Shown: positions 1 to 10,493 of the stretch, one piece after another | Layout of the letters: the number at the start of each line of letters is the position of its first letter | Numbering within the stretch: position 1 is the stretch's first letter | Translations under genes and position numbers: made by a program | Notes under the pieces: generated by a model | What the model was told of the DNA's origin: nothing | Database searches by the model: none | Seen by the model: the letters and a program-made list of their open reading frames with translations, nothing else | Assembly: GCA_014904845.1 (NCBI GenBank) | Contig: MU119308.1 | Span: 109,569 to 173,568 of the forward strand | Direction: 5' to 3' | From: Acephala macrosclerotiorum | Taxonomy: Eukaryota; Ascomycota; Leotiomycetes; Helotiales; Mollisiaceae | Length of the DNA: 64,000 bases

Positions 1-2759
1 CTAAAATTAGATATACGTTTTTGCTTCAGCGTTCTTCTACAGCATCTTCCTGATCTCACTGGTCGACACGACACCATCACCGAACATTGCTCACCAAATT
101 ACCTGGTGCGTTGCTGCAATTGGAGAAGTGATCCTGCTGGGAGGTACGATTACCTTATATACCGGCCCACATAACGAAACAAATTCCATAGCCGACAACG
201 ACCGTATCTATAAATCAGCAAACGGCTGGGAGATTACTGAGATTATAATCGACATATGTCGCTTGATCATTGTGTTGCTCCTGGTTGCATTCTATGTCGT
301 TTTCACGCTGGAACGCCATTACAAGAGCAGAAACAGCTTCAACCGCGAGATCAACGAAAATGCGCCTTTGCTCATCAATGGTCGAGCAAATGGACATTCT
401 CACGTTAATGGGAACGGGGCCATCCGAACGCCTGGCGAATACGAACCTGGCCAACATGGAAGCTCCACTGGCAATGTCACCCCAACGGGCGAGACTGTAA
501 ACGGCCACGCGAATGGTTCACGTAAAAGTCTGGACGAAAATCCTGCCTTCTACAAGCCCACAACTGCACCAAACAGGACATGGTGGGAGTATTTGAAGGG
601 ATACTCACTCTTCTTCCCATACCTTTGGCCTAGCAAGTCCGTGAGACTAAAAATCGTTGTGCTCATCTGTTTCGTGCTGGTAATCCTCCAAAGACTTGTC
701 AACATGGCCGTGCCTATCCAGGTCGGCCGAGTCACGGATGAACTCAAAGACGACCATCGTATGCCCTGGCTCTCGATATCACTCCTCATCGCCTTTAAGT
801 TCCTTCAGGGGACCTCTGGTATTCTTGGAGCCGTCCGATCAGTACTTTGGATCCCGATTTCGCAATATTCCTACCAGGCCTTGACCACAGCATCATTTGA
901 ACATGTCCATAGCCTGAGTCTTGACTTTCATCTGGGCAAAAGAACCGGAGAGGTCCTCTCAGCCCTGAGCAAGGGAAATGCAATCAACAATTTCCTGGAG
1001 CAAATCACTTTCCAGGTGCTTCCTATGGTATTTGACCTTGGCGTCGCTATCGTATACTTCGGCATCGTCTTTGATGCCTACTACGCTCTTGTGGTTGCCA
1101 TCATCACATTCTCCTACTTGTACCTCACCATTCGCATGGCCCGATGGCGCTCGGAGCAACGCAGACAGATGACAAATCTGAGTCGAGAAGAAGATGCTGT
1201 TAAGAATGACTCGCTGACATCATATGAAACCGTCAAGTACTTCAACGCTGAAGACTACGAGTTCGATCGATATCGCAAAGCAGTTATCGCCTACCAGAAG
1301 ATGGAGTATAAAGTCACTATTTCCTTGAACATCCTCAATATCTCCCAGAACATGGTTTTCATGACAGGGCTTCTGGCAACTTCACTTCTCTCGGCGTACC
1401 AAGTCACGACAGGTACTCGTTCAGTCGGAGACTTTACTATGCTCTTGACCTACATGGCTCAATTGCAGCAACCTCTGAATTTCTTTGGTTCATTTTACCG
1501 AAGTGTTCAAAGTGCTATGATCAGCGGAGAACGCCTGCTCGAGTTATTCAAGGAACAACCCACGGTAATTGATGAGCCTTGCGCTCGTGCAATGCCAGCT
1601 TGCGAAGGTCAAATTCGATTCCAGAATGTCAAATTCTCCTACGACAAGCGGAAGCCAGCACTTGAGGGACTTAGCTTCAACTGCCGTCCAGGTACTACAA
1701 CCGCGTTCGTAGGTGAGTCGGGGGGAGGAAAGTCCACCGTCTTCAGACTGCTATTTCGATTCTACAACACGCAGGATGGAAGCATACAAGTCGATGGTAA
1801 TGATGTGAAGGATATCACAATTGACTCCCTTCGTCGTCACATTGGCGTCGTTCCTCAGGACACCATCCTCTTCAACGAAACTCTGATGTACAACCTCAAG
1901 TACGCAAATCAGAATGCTACCGACGAGGATGTATATGCTGCTTGTAGAGCTGCTTCCATTCATGATAAGATTGTTGCATTCCCTGATGGCTACCAGACAA
2001 AGGTTGGTGAGCGTGGTCTTCGACTTAGCGGTGGCGAGAAGCAACGTGTTGCGATTGCACGAACTATTATCAAGAACCCTCGGATCATTATGCTGGACGA
2101 AGCAACGGCTGCCCTTGATTCAGAGACCGAACAGAACATTCAGGAGGCATTGCGTACACTGTCAGAGGGCAGGACCATGTTAGTGATTGCGTAAGAGCCC
2201 ATCTCCACATGTCATAAAGAATGAGCTAACGCTGTACAGTCATCGTTTGTCGACCATTACGAATGCAGACCAGATCCTTGTTCTTCATGCTGGTAAAGTA
2301 GCTGAATCAGGAACTCACCAAGACCTTCTTCTTATGAAAGGCCGCTACTACAACATGTGGAGAAAACAGATTAGGGCCGAACGTGCAGCTGAACAAGCTT
2401 TCCAAGCCGTGGCCAAAGCCAAAGCTCTTCAGGAAGCCGCCATGGATCGACCTGGCAGCTCCGGTAACGAAGGCAGCCCAAGTGAGGATGTCAGCGAGAA
2501 TGAGGCGGACAATCGTAGTAGCACAACGTTGGTTACTCCTAGTCTTGCTTCTAAAGCTTTCGTACGTGCCGCTGAAAGTCTTAGGGATAGGGATGCTGGC
2601 TCTTCTATCGACGGCTCCAACTTCGGCGATGACAAGCAAGACGACACAAAGTCTGAGCACAGCACCAGAGACGAAGTCAACCCATCTCATGGTAAGGTAG
2701 GACAGGAGGAAAGCGAATCCGGTCCAAGTAAACCCAACAACCAACCCAAACATCCCTGA
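1..2759 (+). CDS. hmt1: HMT1-type vacuolar ABC half-transporter (5' partial)
   Basis: This is an ABC half-transporter of the ATM1/HMT1 (ABCB6-like) class, which in fission yeast moves phytochelatin or glutathione-metal conjugates into the vacuole. The window starts inside an intron: the tail ends in an AG at 28-29, and exons run 30-2190 and 2240-2759 (49-bp intron, branch GCTAAC), so the first exon(s) lie upstream. Visible in order are an N-terminal membrane region, a Ser/Asn-rich linker, a six-helix ABC membrane domain, and the ATPase with Walker [10 protein letters not shown] (about 1712-1738), Q-loop VVPQD, signature LSGGEKQR, Walker B IIMLDEA and an H-loop AHRLST formed across the intron. 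The extra N-terminal membrane domain separates HMT1 from mitochondrial Atm1. An ENAPLL acidic dileucine motif in the linker would fit AP-3 vacuolar sorting (inference). The C-terminal tail is acidic and low-complexity. It is convergent with COX4. Confidence 0.9.
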
Positions 2760-3271
2760 CATACTCTGGAGTCTTTCGTCTGAGCACGGATGACTCCTGA
2801 CCCTTGTAAATGACCGCCATATTTTTGTCAGTAGAGACATATCCCACGAGCTCGTTGCCAGTCGAGATCTGAGGAGCGATTTCACCTGATCAATGGATTT
2901 GATCATCTACGCTCCTTTTATCAGCATTGCATTGCACAATTCCCTGTTAATAATGAAAATTCCGTGTCACGAGGTTACGAGGCATAAAATGGTGCATATG
3001 GAGGTGTGGTTAGCGATGCTTTTATCTTGCTTTTCAAGAGATTCATAGAGGCGTGGTGCGCAAGGTTTGCAGTTTTTGCCAAAGAAAAGGCGAACAAAGT
3101 CCGCACTGGTCTTAGATAATTCGATGCAAATCAACCCCACATGATCTCACTCTCAACTGGGAAAGCAATACTGCAATATGGACACCGGAAACTCTCATTG
3201 ACTAATATTCTACAGCAATCACCCCTGCCTAACTTTCCTCCCAGCTACGTCCCCAAGTATGAAAATCCTCT
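2760..3271. other. Convergent spacer, no gene
   Basis: These are the 3' flanks of the ABC transporter and COX4 genes. I see only short unsupported ORFs, and the sequence is consistent with two 3' UTRs. Confidence 0.6.
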
Positions 3272-4174
3272 CTATCTGTATTCCGGGCGGACAAAATCGG
3301 CGAAGGTCTTTGGCTCTCCCTCGTAGTTGTGAAGGCCATCTCCGTGCCCGTGTGCATCGTGGTGATCGTGAGCATGGGCGTCCTGAGTCGGGCCAAGATA
3401 TTCCATCTTCAGGACGTTACCACACTCCGGGCATCTCTCGATAGGGCGGTCGCGCGACATCTATTACAGTATTAATGCCTATCCCCCTCTTTCTTCAGAC
3501 ATCGAAAAGGGAACATACTGTGAGCCAGATAGTGTTGTGAGAGTCAGCGGGGTAGCCGGTACAACCAGCATACTGCTCGTCACCGAAGCTCTTAACGACA
3601 ATTGGGTTGTCGAGCGTGCCTGCATATTCCCATCAGCCATTGATCCTCTTACTTAAATACCATCTATCCTTCCTATCCGTATCTCTTCAATATCGAAAAT
3701 GGTGTGATTTTTCCATCGAGGGGGGAAAACATCGTACCTTTGCGAGAGGCATCCAATGGCTTCATATCGAAGATATCAATGCCCTGCATTTTCCCCAAAA
3801 TCTCCAATCGCTCCAACCCAGTTGCTTGCTCAAGATCTGTGGGCACAGTGCCAACTGCTGCTCCAGGGCCGATGAGGTCTTCCTCGGTCTTGATCTCTGT
3901 CTTCTCATCAGCACCCCATTCTCCCTAGCTTTATGAAGCTTCAATTAACATCCTCACCTTCGAATTTCTTGATCTTGCCATCGTTAGAACCACTGGCAGG
4001 TGTCGGGGCGGCTTCTCCTGAGATCGGTTAGCTGATGAATGCAGACGCGGCGATAGGATGATTGGGGGAAGGGGAAGTCGTACGGCGCACGAAGGAGCTT
4101 GTGAAGCTGCGCTTGATCATAGGGGATACTGCCGCACGACGGGCGGCAGCGAGGGCTGGTCGTGAGAGGAACAT
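3272..4174 (-). CDS. COX4: Cytochrome c oxidase subunit IV (mammalian COX5B homologue)
   Basis: This is a nuclear-encoded zinc-binding subunit of mitochondrial complex IV, facing the matrix. The model is complement(join(3272..3460, 3519..3619, 3738..3920, 3958..4017, 4084..4174)), 207 aa, with all junctions in frame. The ATG at 4172-4174 begins MFLSRPALAAARRA, an Arg/Ala-rich amphipathic presequence. Diagnostic family segments include EEDLIGPGA, RLEILGKMQG, the zinc-ligand region CTGYPADSHNT followed by RCPECG, and the C-terminus KTFADFVRPEYR. A His/Asp-rich stretch (AHAHDHHDAHGHG) lies between the CPEC pair and the C-terminus and enlarges the usual loop. The intron after exon 2 uses the acceptor GGGAG at 3921; the nearer CTAG at 3925 would shift the frame. 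Gene density of introns (four in 0.9 kb) is high but normal for this family in filamentous fungi. Confidence 0.93.
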
Positions 4175-5165
4175 GGCGGCTCAATTGAGAGTTTTTGGGT
4201 TGATGGTACGATTCTTTGGAGATTGAAGTTCGTTGCATGAGAGCCAGGCTAGCCGAGCTTGTGGTTAGCGTATTGGTCACGTGTCAAGTGGGCTTGTCTT
4301 GGATTTTGCTTTATGATTTTCTTGCGTCTTTCAGAGTTCGACGTGAAATTTGCAATGCCAGTAGTTAATTGAGATATTCACGTCACCTTCATGAGAGCTT
4401 AAAGAGGGATCACAGTCACCAGCCCTTCAAGCACCCCAAACCTCTTATATACACTATAACACATTCCTCGAAAAGCTGGCAGCTACGCAAGACTCGAAAT
4501 GCAGTTAAGTAGAGTTGCTTTAGGGCAATCCAAGCTCTACCCATATAACATGTTGTTTGCTCAAGAACCTCGAGATTTTTGTTTTTGCGTGTCCTACTGC
4601 TGCTATCTGTGGTACCTAAGACATTCAAAAGCCGTAGTTCGGCTTGACAATTGACCCCGCTCTTCACCAGACTCAAAATACTGCATTAGCACCAGAAGAC
4701 CAACACACGGCGAAGCCTTTGGACACACCTCCTCAGATAAGGCTGTAGAATTTCCATCTCAACTTCCATTGCCGGCAAGTGCAAGACGATGGCCCTTGGC
4801 ATTCTTGACCAACGTCGAGACATATTTGGATATCTCAAAGTGCGCCGGACAATGCCATTCTAGCAAAGTGCCTTCATAGAGACGGTCTCTTGCACTTGTC
4901 CATAGTCGTATCACCTGCTCGTTTCCTCGAACATTACTTGCTTGGTTATTTAGCACCAAGTGCTGCCAAGATACTCGTCCACAGGTTCTTGCACAATTAG
5001 GACTGAATAGCGCTATGCAGAATGGCGATCATTGAATTCTTCCAAGTCTCACCAAAGATTAAGTGACGATGGTTTCATTGTCTGGCGAGTATAAAGATGC
5101 AGCGAGGTCCTGGTTTGAGAATTGTAATCCATTCTTACCAGACACTCCCTCTTGCCTCTTTCATC
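4175..5165. other. Intergenic, no supportable gene
   Basis: Upstream region of COX4, leading to the decayed PEBP gene. Short ORFs here show no domain, no conserved motif and no sensible intron structure. Confidence 0.5.
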
Positions 5166-5850
5166 ATGCTTTTCGCTCTCGCGATTGCCTTCGTGGCACT
5201 TGCCTCCATTGTTTGAAGCAATCCTTCTTGCTCCTATATCTCTTCGGCGGAGGTAGCTAGAGTCAAACAAGCATTCGCCGATGCAAAGATCAGACCAGAT
5301 ATCGTTCCTGTCTTCCCACCGACAGTCCAGGTATTTGCTTCTTATGGAAACGCAGCCGTAGACCTTGGGACAAACATCACAACTCCATGTACGTCTTGAA
5401 CTTCCATTTTAACATCCTGTTCCTACTAACATGTCCTAGAAACCGTCTCAGAACCAAGCTATACCTTCTTACCAAAGCCGGGCTACGATTCAGCAACAAC
5501 AAAGTATCTCCAATTCACCATCAACCCCAACACCCCAGGTCCAGATAGCACAGTCCAGTCTGTCCTCACCGGCGTGATCAGCGACTTCCTTCACCTGGCT
5601 ATTGAGGATGCTCAACCAGAATCCCAAGACAGTTAGAGCATATTTATCACCAACCCCTCTTTTAGTAGCTTCACACCGATACATCCTCATGGTCTATCGA
5701 CAACCTCCACAATTTGCAGTACCAGCTACGCTGTCTTTGACTATTGCGAGTTTGAACCTGTAGCAATTTGTTGACAAGTATGGTAGTGCTTGTGGGAGGC
5801 AATTATTTCCCTCAAGGGGTTGGAACTAATCTAGGTGGTGTTGGCTCCGA
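5166..5850 (+). pseudogene. Decayed secreted PEBP-family protein
   Basis: The reading frames trace a phosphatidylethanolamine-binding protein (PEBP, carboxypeptidase Y inhibitor-like) of the secreted fungal type. The ATG at 5166 starts a signal peptide (MLFALAIAFVALASIV) that runs straight into TGA at 5214-5216. The same frame continues with VKQAFADAKIRPDIVP and ASYGNAAVDLGTNITTP, then an intact-looking intron at 5389-5439 (GTACGT, TACTAAC, CTAG). Splicing creates a TAA at the junction. Exon 2 carries the family-like segments QFTINPNTPGPD and SDFLHLAIEDAQ. After a frameshift near 5610 come SHRYILMVYRQPPQFAVPA, a TAG at 5761-5763, QFVDKYG, another shift, and VGGNYFPQG. At least three stops and two frameshifts make function very unlikely. 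The family order is preserved end to end, so this is one decayed gene. Confidence 0.8.
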
Positions 5851-5981
5851 GGGACCACTATAAAGGTTTCTCTGTTGATATTGGCTTGCAGTCGTTTTTA
5901 GAATTTGCTTATTGCGAAGCAGAATGTCATTTGAGACGGGCTTTTCGATTTTCTAAAGCTCTACGCACAATCCTAGTTGTC

Positions 5982-7538
5982 CTATTCACATCTGGGACAA
6001 TCATAATGGCTCTTTTCGCTTCCGGGTGCCCTCCCACTCCAGCTTGCATAGATTGGAAAGTCAACCCCTGCCACAGCTCCCGGGAAAGCAGCCCTTTCTG
6101 ACATCTTCTCTATTCTCTCCACAATATCTTCAACGACCTTCCAAATCCTGGTTCTGTTCCTCACACCCAGCACACCCTTCTCCATCACCTTTAGCTGTTT
6201 GTACACTTGAAGCCAGTTTGTATTCAAGCACTTTCGTTCCATTCGAGCTTTCACAAATGCAAGAACGTTGGGATCAATGCCTCCAGAAACCTCGAGCATC
6301 TCTGCCCCATAGTTCTCCTCGAACGAGTTACATAGATATTCCTCCTCTGCTCTCTTTAGATCATCAATCTCCCAGAACCAAGGCATCTCATCCTTGATCA
6401 GTCTCCTAAACAACGCTTTCGGAAGCTGGCGGAAACATCTCGATGCAAGTCTCAGAGAAGCAATATCTCTTGAGCAAAGTTGCGCAAGAATAACGTTCTT
6501 GACCTCAGACGGTAACCTCTTAAACGGATCCGAGTCATCCATACCCTTGGCATACTCATCATACTCAACACAAAAAGCACCATCACCCAGCGGACTTTCC
6601 TCCTTATAAACCCCCATCATCCCCAACCTAAAACCCGGAACATCCACCGGATTAGCGGCAAGGTACTCGGTCCCTCTCTTATGGACCCATGATTGCTTCC
6701 TGCACTCCCTTATCGCCTCCTCCTGCCTCAAATTCTGAAGCCCGCAATTCCCACAACTTTCTCGAGCCCACAACGCTACAAATCCATCGATATCTCCTCT
6801 CCCAAGTTTCTGCTTTGAGACTTTCTCGAAAATCTTCCAGCAGGCGGAGTGGACTGGAATTCCAATCCAGTTTGCTGTCATTGGATAATCGTCCCAGGAA
6901 GGCCAGGATTGATAGGCGGGGCAGTTTTTGGCGCAAAAATCGGATCCGAGGACACCGTATTTAGAAAACTTGAGGGTTTTGGTGATGTCGGAAAGAGGGA
7001 TGTGGGTTGTGGGGGCTGTGAAGAAGTATTCGCTGTCTTTTTCGTACTCCTTTTCTTCTTCTGATTCCGAGTCTTCGTTTTCATCTCCAACACCCTGCTC
7101 TTCATCATCGGCTAGAGATGAAGGGCCCACGCCTCCATTCGCCAGATCCATATCTTCCCTTTCCTGAGTCCCAACATTCCGCTTTGGTTTCCTAACCAAA
7201 TACCTGCACCTCCCCATCCCCCTCATCTCCTCAACCCCAATCCTATGCCCACTATACCCAGCTTCAAAAATACACCCCATCCCCGCAATGTGCTGTAACA
7301 CATCTCCTCCCCTGACCTTCACATTGCTACATCCAGACTCCTTTGGAAATATAGAGCACAAGGAAGCAGAAGGATCTTGTTCGAAGATCTGGAAGCCTCT
7401 TGAGTCCCAGCTACAGCTTTCGGGCTCGTAAAAAGTGCGGATACGGCCGATGGAGAAGGGGACGGAGCAGATTTGGCAAACGAGGGAGGTGTGGCGCATG
7501 TTGCCGGAGCGGTTTGGTTGCGGCGACGGTGTAGCCAT
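5982..7538 (-). CDS. F-box domain protein
   Basis: A single-exon, 518-aa protein from the ATG at 7536-7538 to TAG at 5982-5984. An F-box-like segment lies in the C-terminal half: DPFKRLPSEVKNVILAQL followed by SRDIASLRLASRCFRQLP. F-box proteins normally recruit substrates to SCF ubiquitin ligases through Skp1. The N-terminal half has spaced cysteines (CQIC, CSWD, GCSN, FCAKNC, CGNCG) and an acidic tract (EDSESEEEKEYEKDSEY). This resembles the large lineage-expanded fungal F-box families whose substrates are unknown. No leader intron was needed. It is convergent with the decayed PEBP gene, whose remains end about 130 bp past its stop. Confidence 0.8.
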   Translation of the reverse strand: MATPSPQPNRSGNMRHTSLVCQICSVPFSIGRIRTFYEPESCSWDSRGFQIFEQDPSASLCSIFPKESGCSNVKVRGGDVLQHIAGMGCIFEAGYSGHRIGVEEMRGMGRCRYLVRKPKRNVGTQEREDMDLANGGVGPSSLADDEEQGVGDENEDSESEEEKEYEKDSEYFFTAPTTHIPLSDITKTLKFSKYGVLGSDFCAKNCPAYQSWPSWDDYPMTANWIGIPVHSACWKIFEKVSKQKLGRGDIDGFVALWARESCGNCGLQNLRQEEAIRECRKQSWVHKRGTEYLAANPVDVPGFRLGMMGVYKEESPLGDGAFCVEYDEYAKGMDDSDPFKRLPSEVKNVILAQLCSRDIASLRLASRCFRQLPKALFRRLIKDEMPWFWEIDDLKRAEEEYLCNSFEENYGAEMLEVSGGIDPNVLAFVKARMERKCLNTNWLQVYKQLKVMEKGVLGVRNRTRIWKVVEDIVERIEKMSERAAFPGAVAGVDFPIYASWSGRAPGSEKSHYDCPRCE

Positions 7539-8594
7539 CGTGGAGAGAAAAGGAGAGGAGATATACAGTGTGGTAATAGAGATGGAGATGGAGATGACGT
7601 GAGGCTGAATTGGATTAGGGAGAAGCTATAGGCTGTCAAGAGAGTCGGGTATACGAGCGCCAAGTAGAGATGAGAAGCGAGTGGCCTGGAAGTACTAGTT
7701 TAGACCTAATCGACAAACAAAGAAGAGGGCACTGGAGGTACTCCTCAGGTTATTTGATCTTATTCCGTGTATAGGATGAGATACGGTTCGTTTTATCTCT
7801 TGTCAGAAAATCATGAAGAGGTTGGAGGTTGGGGAAGAAGATTGGCGAGGTGGCTCAGCAAATGTCAAGATGTGGCGCAGCACGATCCGCCCCCGTTCTT
7901 GGATCCTTCGACCATTATTTTGGTCCCCTAGTCGCAGTAATGCGAAACGTAAGGACTAGGTTACAGAGCAACCTCAATTCAATAGTATTAGACTCAACAC
8001 AATTAATCCAAGAACCGTTGCAAGTGCAGCTATATTCTACCCATATGATTTGGTGATGTTGCCATCAAATTCTGTAGGCTAAGCCACCGTATATAGCCAA
8101 TGCGGCTATGGAGCAAACGCTACTTACACACGCATCAAAGCACTCTTGCCGCCCATAAGTATGATACGCAGAAACGACAGAGAGCATGACCAATGCTGTG
8201 CCATGCATGCCCATCCCATCGTTGCTCATTTCTCATGCTCCCATAACCCGTGTTTCAAAGGAATTCTTCGAGAAAATGAAACCTTATGGTCTTTCATCCG
8301 CAAACTTCTCATAACAAGGAGATGCACCCGCGACTGCCTTTTGTTAAAAAAATAAGGCTAAAGCCTCAGGATTTTGTACAGCTAGGCTAGCTTGTTCTAG
8401 TCTAGTACCGCAAAACGTAAAAATAACTACCGAGGTAGAGGTCCTCCGAGGTAGCGTCAAAGCCAAGTCCCAAATTTTGAACTTTTCGCAAATTTACAAC
8501 ACCATCTGATTATCATCATGCTCGATCCTCGTTTCCGGTGCTGGAAGATTCAGCTATGGTCCAGTTGGTCAAGGGGAAAGTATAGATACGATGC
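7539..8594. other. Intergenic, no supportable gene
   Basis: The promoter side of the F-box gene and the 3' side of the zinc-finger gene. Short ORFs at 7829-8056 and 8146-8355 lack any recognisable motif. Confidence 0.5.
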
Positions 8595-10493
8595 TTACCT
8601 TGAACCCGAGCCGCACCCACCACAATTCGGGTTTCCGCAGTTTGAACAGCCGCCATACACAAGGAAAGGCGGAACACCAGGAGCATCTCGTTGACGTTGT
8701 ATCACTTCCCGCGAGGTCCGAAAGCTTTGGAGAAGCATGAAAAGAGGCAAAAGCCCAAGGATTGCCCTAGAAAGGTTAGATGTGGTGTCAATATGGTCGC
8801 TTGAAGGAGACTCACAGAAAGAGGGAAAGTAGCCAGATTTCTTGCCCACCCTGCCTTGAATCATATGCTGCCAGTGAGCAAACATAGGCTGAAAGTTCTA
8901 GGAAGACAAGCAACCCAAAATACTGAGCTCGGGTCTCTAGGAAGCGGCTACTTATGAGCCCACAGGATAGGGCGTAGCCCAGAGCTACCGATAGGATCGT
9001 TACCAATCCAGAAGGTGACAATGGAATTACAAGCTGGAGATCGAACTCCGAAAACACCTCGGATGAGGCATTTGCAAACGAGACTTGGCTCAGGAACGCA
9101 AGCAGCGACAGGAAAGGGTTCCGCATCAGCATGCGAGACATCGATGTCAACTTTCTCGAGATGAACCTGTACGGGCAGTCCAGCCAAGGTGGTTTGACAA
9201 CCGGAGTGGGCATTGACAGATTTACCAAACTTTCCTCAACCCCTTCGTCCTCTACCAGACCATTCAGCGGCTCGACATATTTTAAGTTGAGATGGTCTCG
9301 CCTGAGGGAGAATCTACCACCGAAGTCTGGCATTCCCTCTCGATATCTTTCTTTAGGTACATCCCAGGCAATGACTGGATGGGAGATCGTTCTACTCCAA
9401 GAGCTATAGTCGAAGAATTCGTATCTGTGCACAGCGACCAAAGTCTCCGGGCCATCATCATTAGTGGCCTCCGGATTATGGATTCTCTCATTGTTCCCCA
9501 TATTGCCAGGCTCGGCGGTCTGAGGTGGAAGTGATTCGAGAGTGATTGCATTTCGTCCAGAAGTACTATGGACTTCCTCTTGGTCGGCGTCGAGCAACTG
9601 CTGAGATGCAAAGCCACGAAGGTATGAGCGACCACAACCAGGAAGACCACAAGCAAAACTATGCCGCTTCTTATTGTGTGCCTCCAGATTGTCCTTTCTT
9701 GCCCATCTAGTGGCAACGGCTTCACAATCCTCCACGTTGCATCTATAAGGTCGTTCCCCACAACTGGTATGCTCGTCCTGGAAGAGGGCCTCTACATATG
9801 TAGCGAGGCTTGTTCCCTCTGTTTGATAAGAGTAGTTGACTAGTAACTTGTCGAGGCTATGCACTAGTCCTGTGAGGTATGTGCTGTAGTTTGCTTCTGG
9901 CAATTGTAGCTCGCATTTTGACGACGTCTTCCTGCTTGGCTGTGTCGAGTGCATCGCAGGGTCTGCGTACGTAGCAAGAGGACCTTGATGAGGTTTTGGG
10001 GAGGTCTTCGTAGCCGTATCTGCTGAAGTTAGTCTACACTCGTTGAAGTTTTGTGGACTTGGTTACTGTTATTACTTTCGTATATATGCTCAGCCACCTC
10101 TGCTTCATTTTGGGGCAGAGACAAGATGGACTCCTCCCCAGTATCCTGCAACGACGTCAGCTCAGTCTCTCTCTAGAATCTTTGCAGGAGAGGGGTATGG
10201 CTTACACTGAATTCATTTCTCGCGGGTGTGGTCTTGGCTTCGCCAACACCAAATTCCTCCAGAAGCTCGTTTGGTCTGTTCTGGTAGTGTGCGCGAGAGA
10301 ACTTGTACCAATTAACATGCTCACACTGCGGCCTCAGATGGCCTCTCTTGATAGTGGTGAATTCGGCAGATACTTTCCAAAGGATTTGTGGATCGAGCTT
10401 TCGCAGGTATTCTAAGTTGTTCAACTCTTCTGTAGTGATGTATACCCGCATCCTAGGATTTGTCAAGATCCGATCCATCCGTTGGGACGACAT
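8595..10493 (-). CDS. C2H2-like zinc-finger protein with C-terminal membrane segments
   Basis: The model is complement(join(8595..8766, 8816..10022, 10076..10145, 10206..10493)), 578 aa; all three introns (49, 53, 60 bp) have good donors and branch sites, and the frames join. The middle (about residues 214-275) carries degenerate C2H2-type fingers: CNVEDC followed by a HNKKRH-type pair, then CGLPGCGRSY with a later His. After an uncharacterised middle come about three hydrophobic segments (LVTILSVALGYALSCGL, YFGLLVFLELSAYVC, LLSLFLAILGLLPLFMLL, the last spanning the final intron). The protein ends in a Gly/Cys-rich tail (GGCSNCGNPNCGGCG). Finger arrays of this kind often sit next to ankyrin or NACHT-type proteins in Pezizomycotina. 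A membrane-anchored regulator is possible but untested. I do not recognise an orthologue. Confidence 0.7.

Noticed and set aside
7829..8355. Two short plus-strand ORFs between the F-box and zinc-finger genes
   Set aside because: No conserved motif, no intron logic, composition like noncoding DNA.
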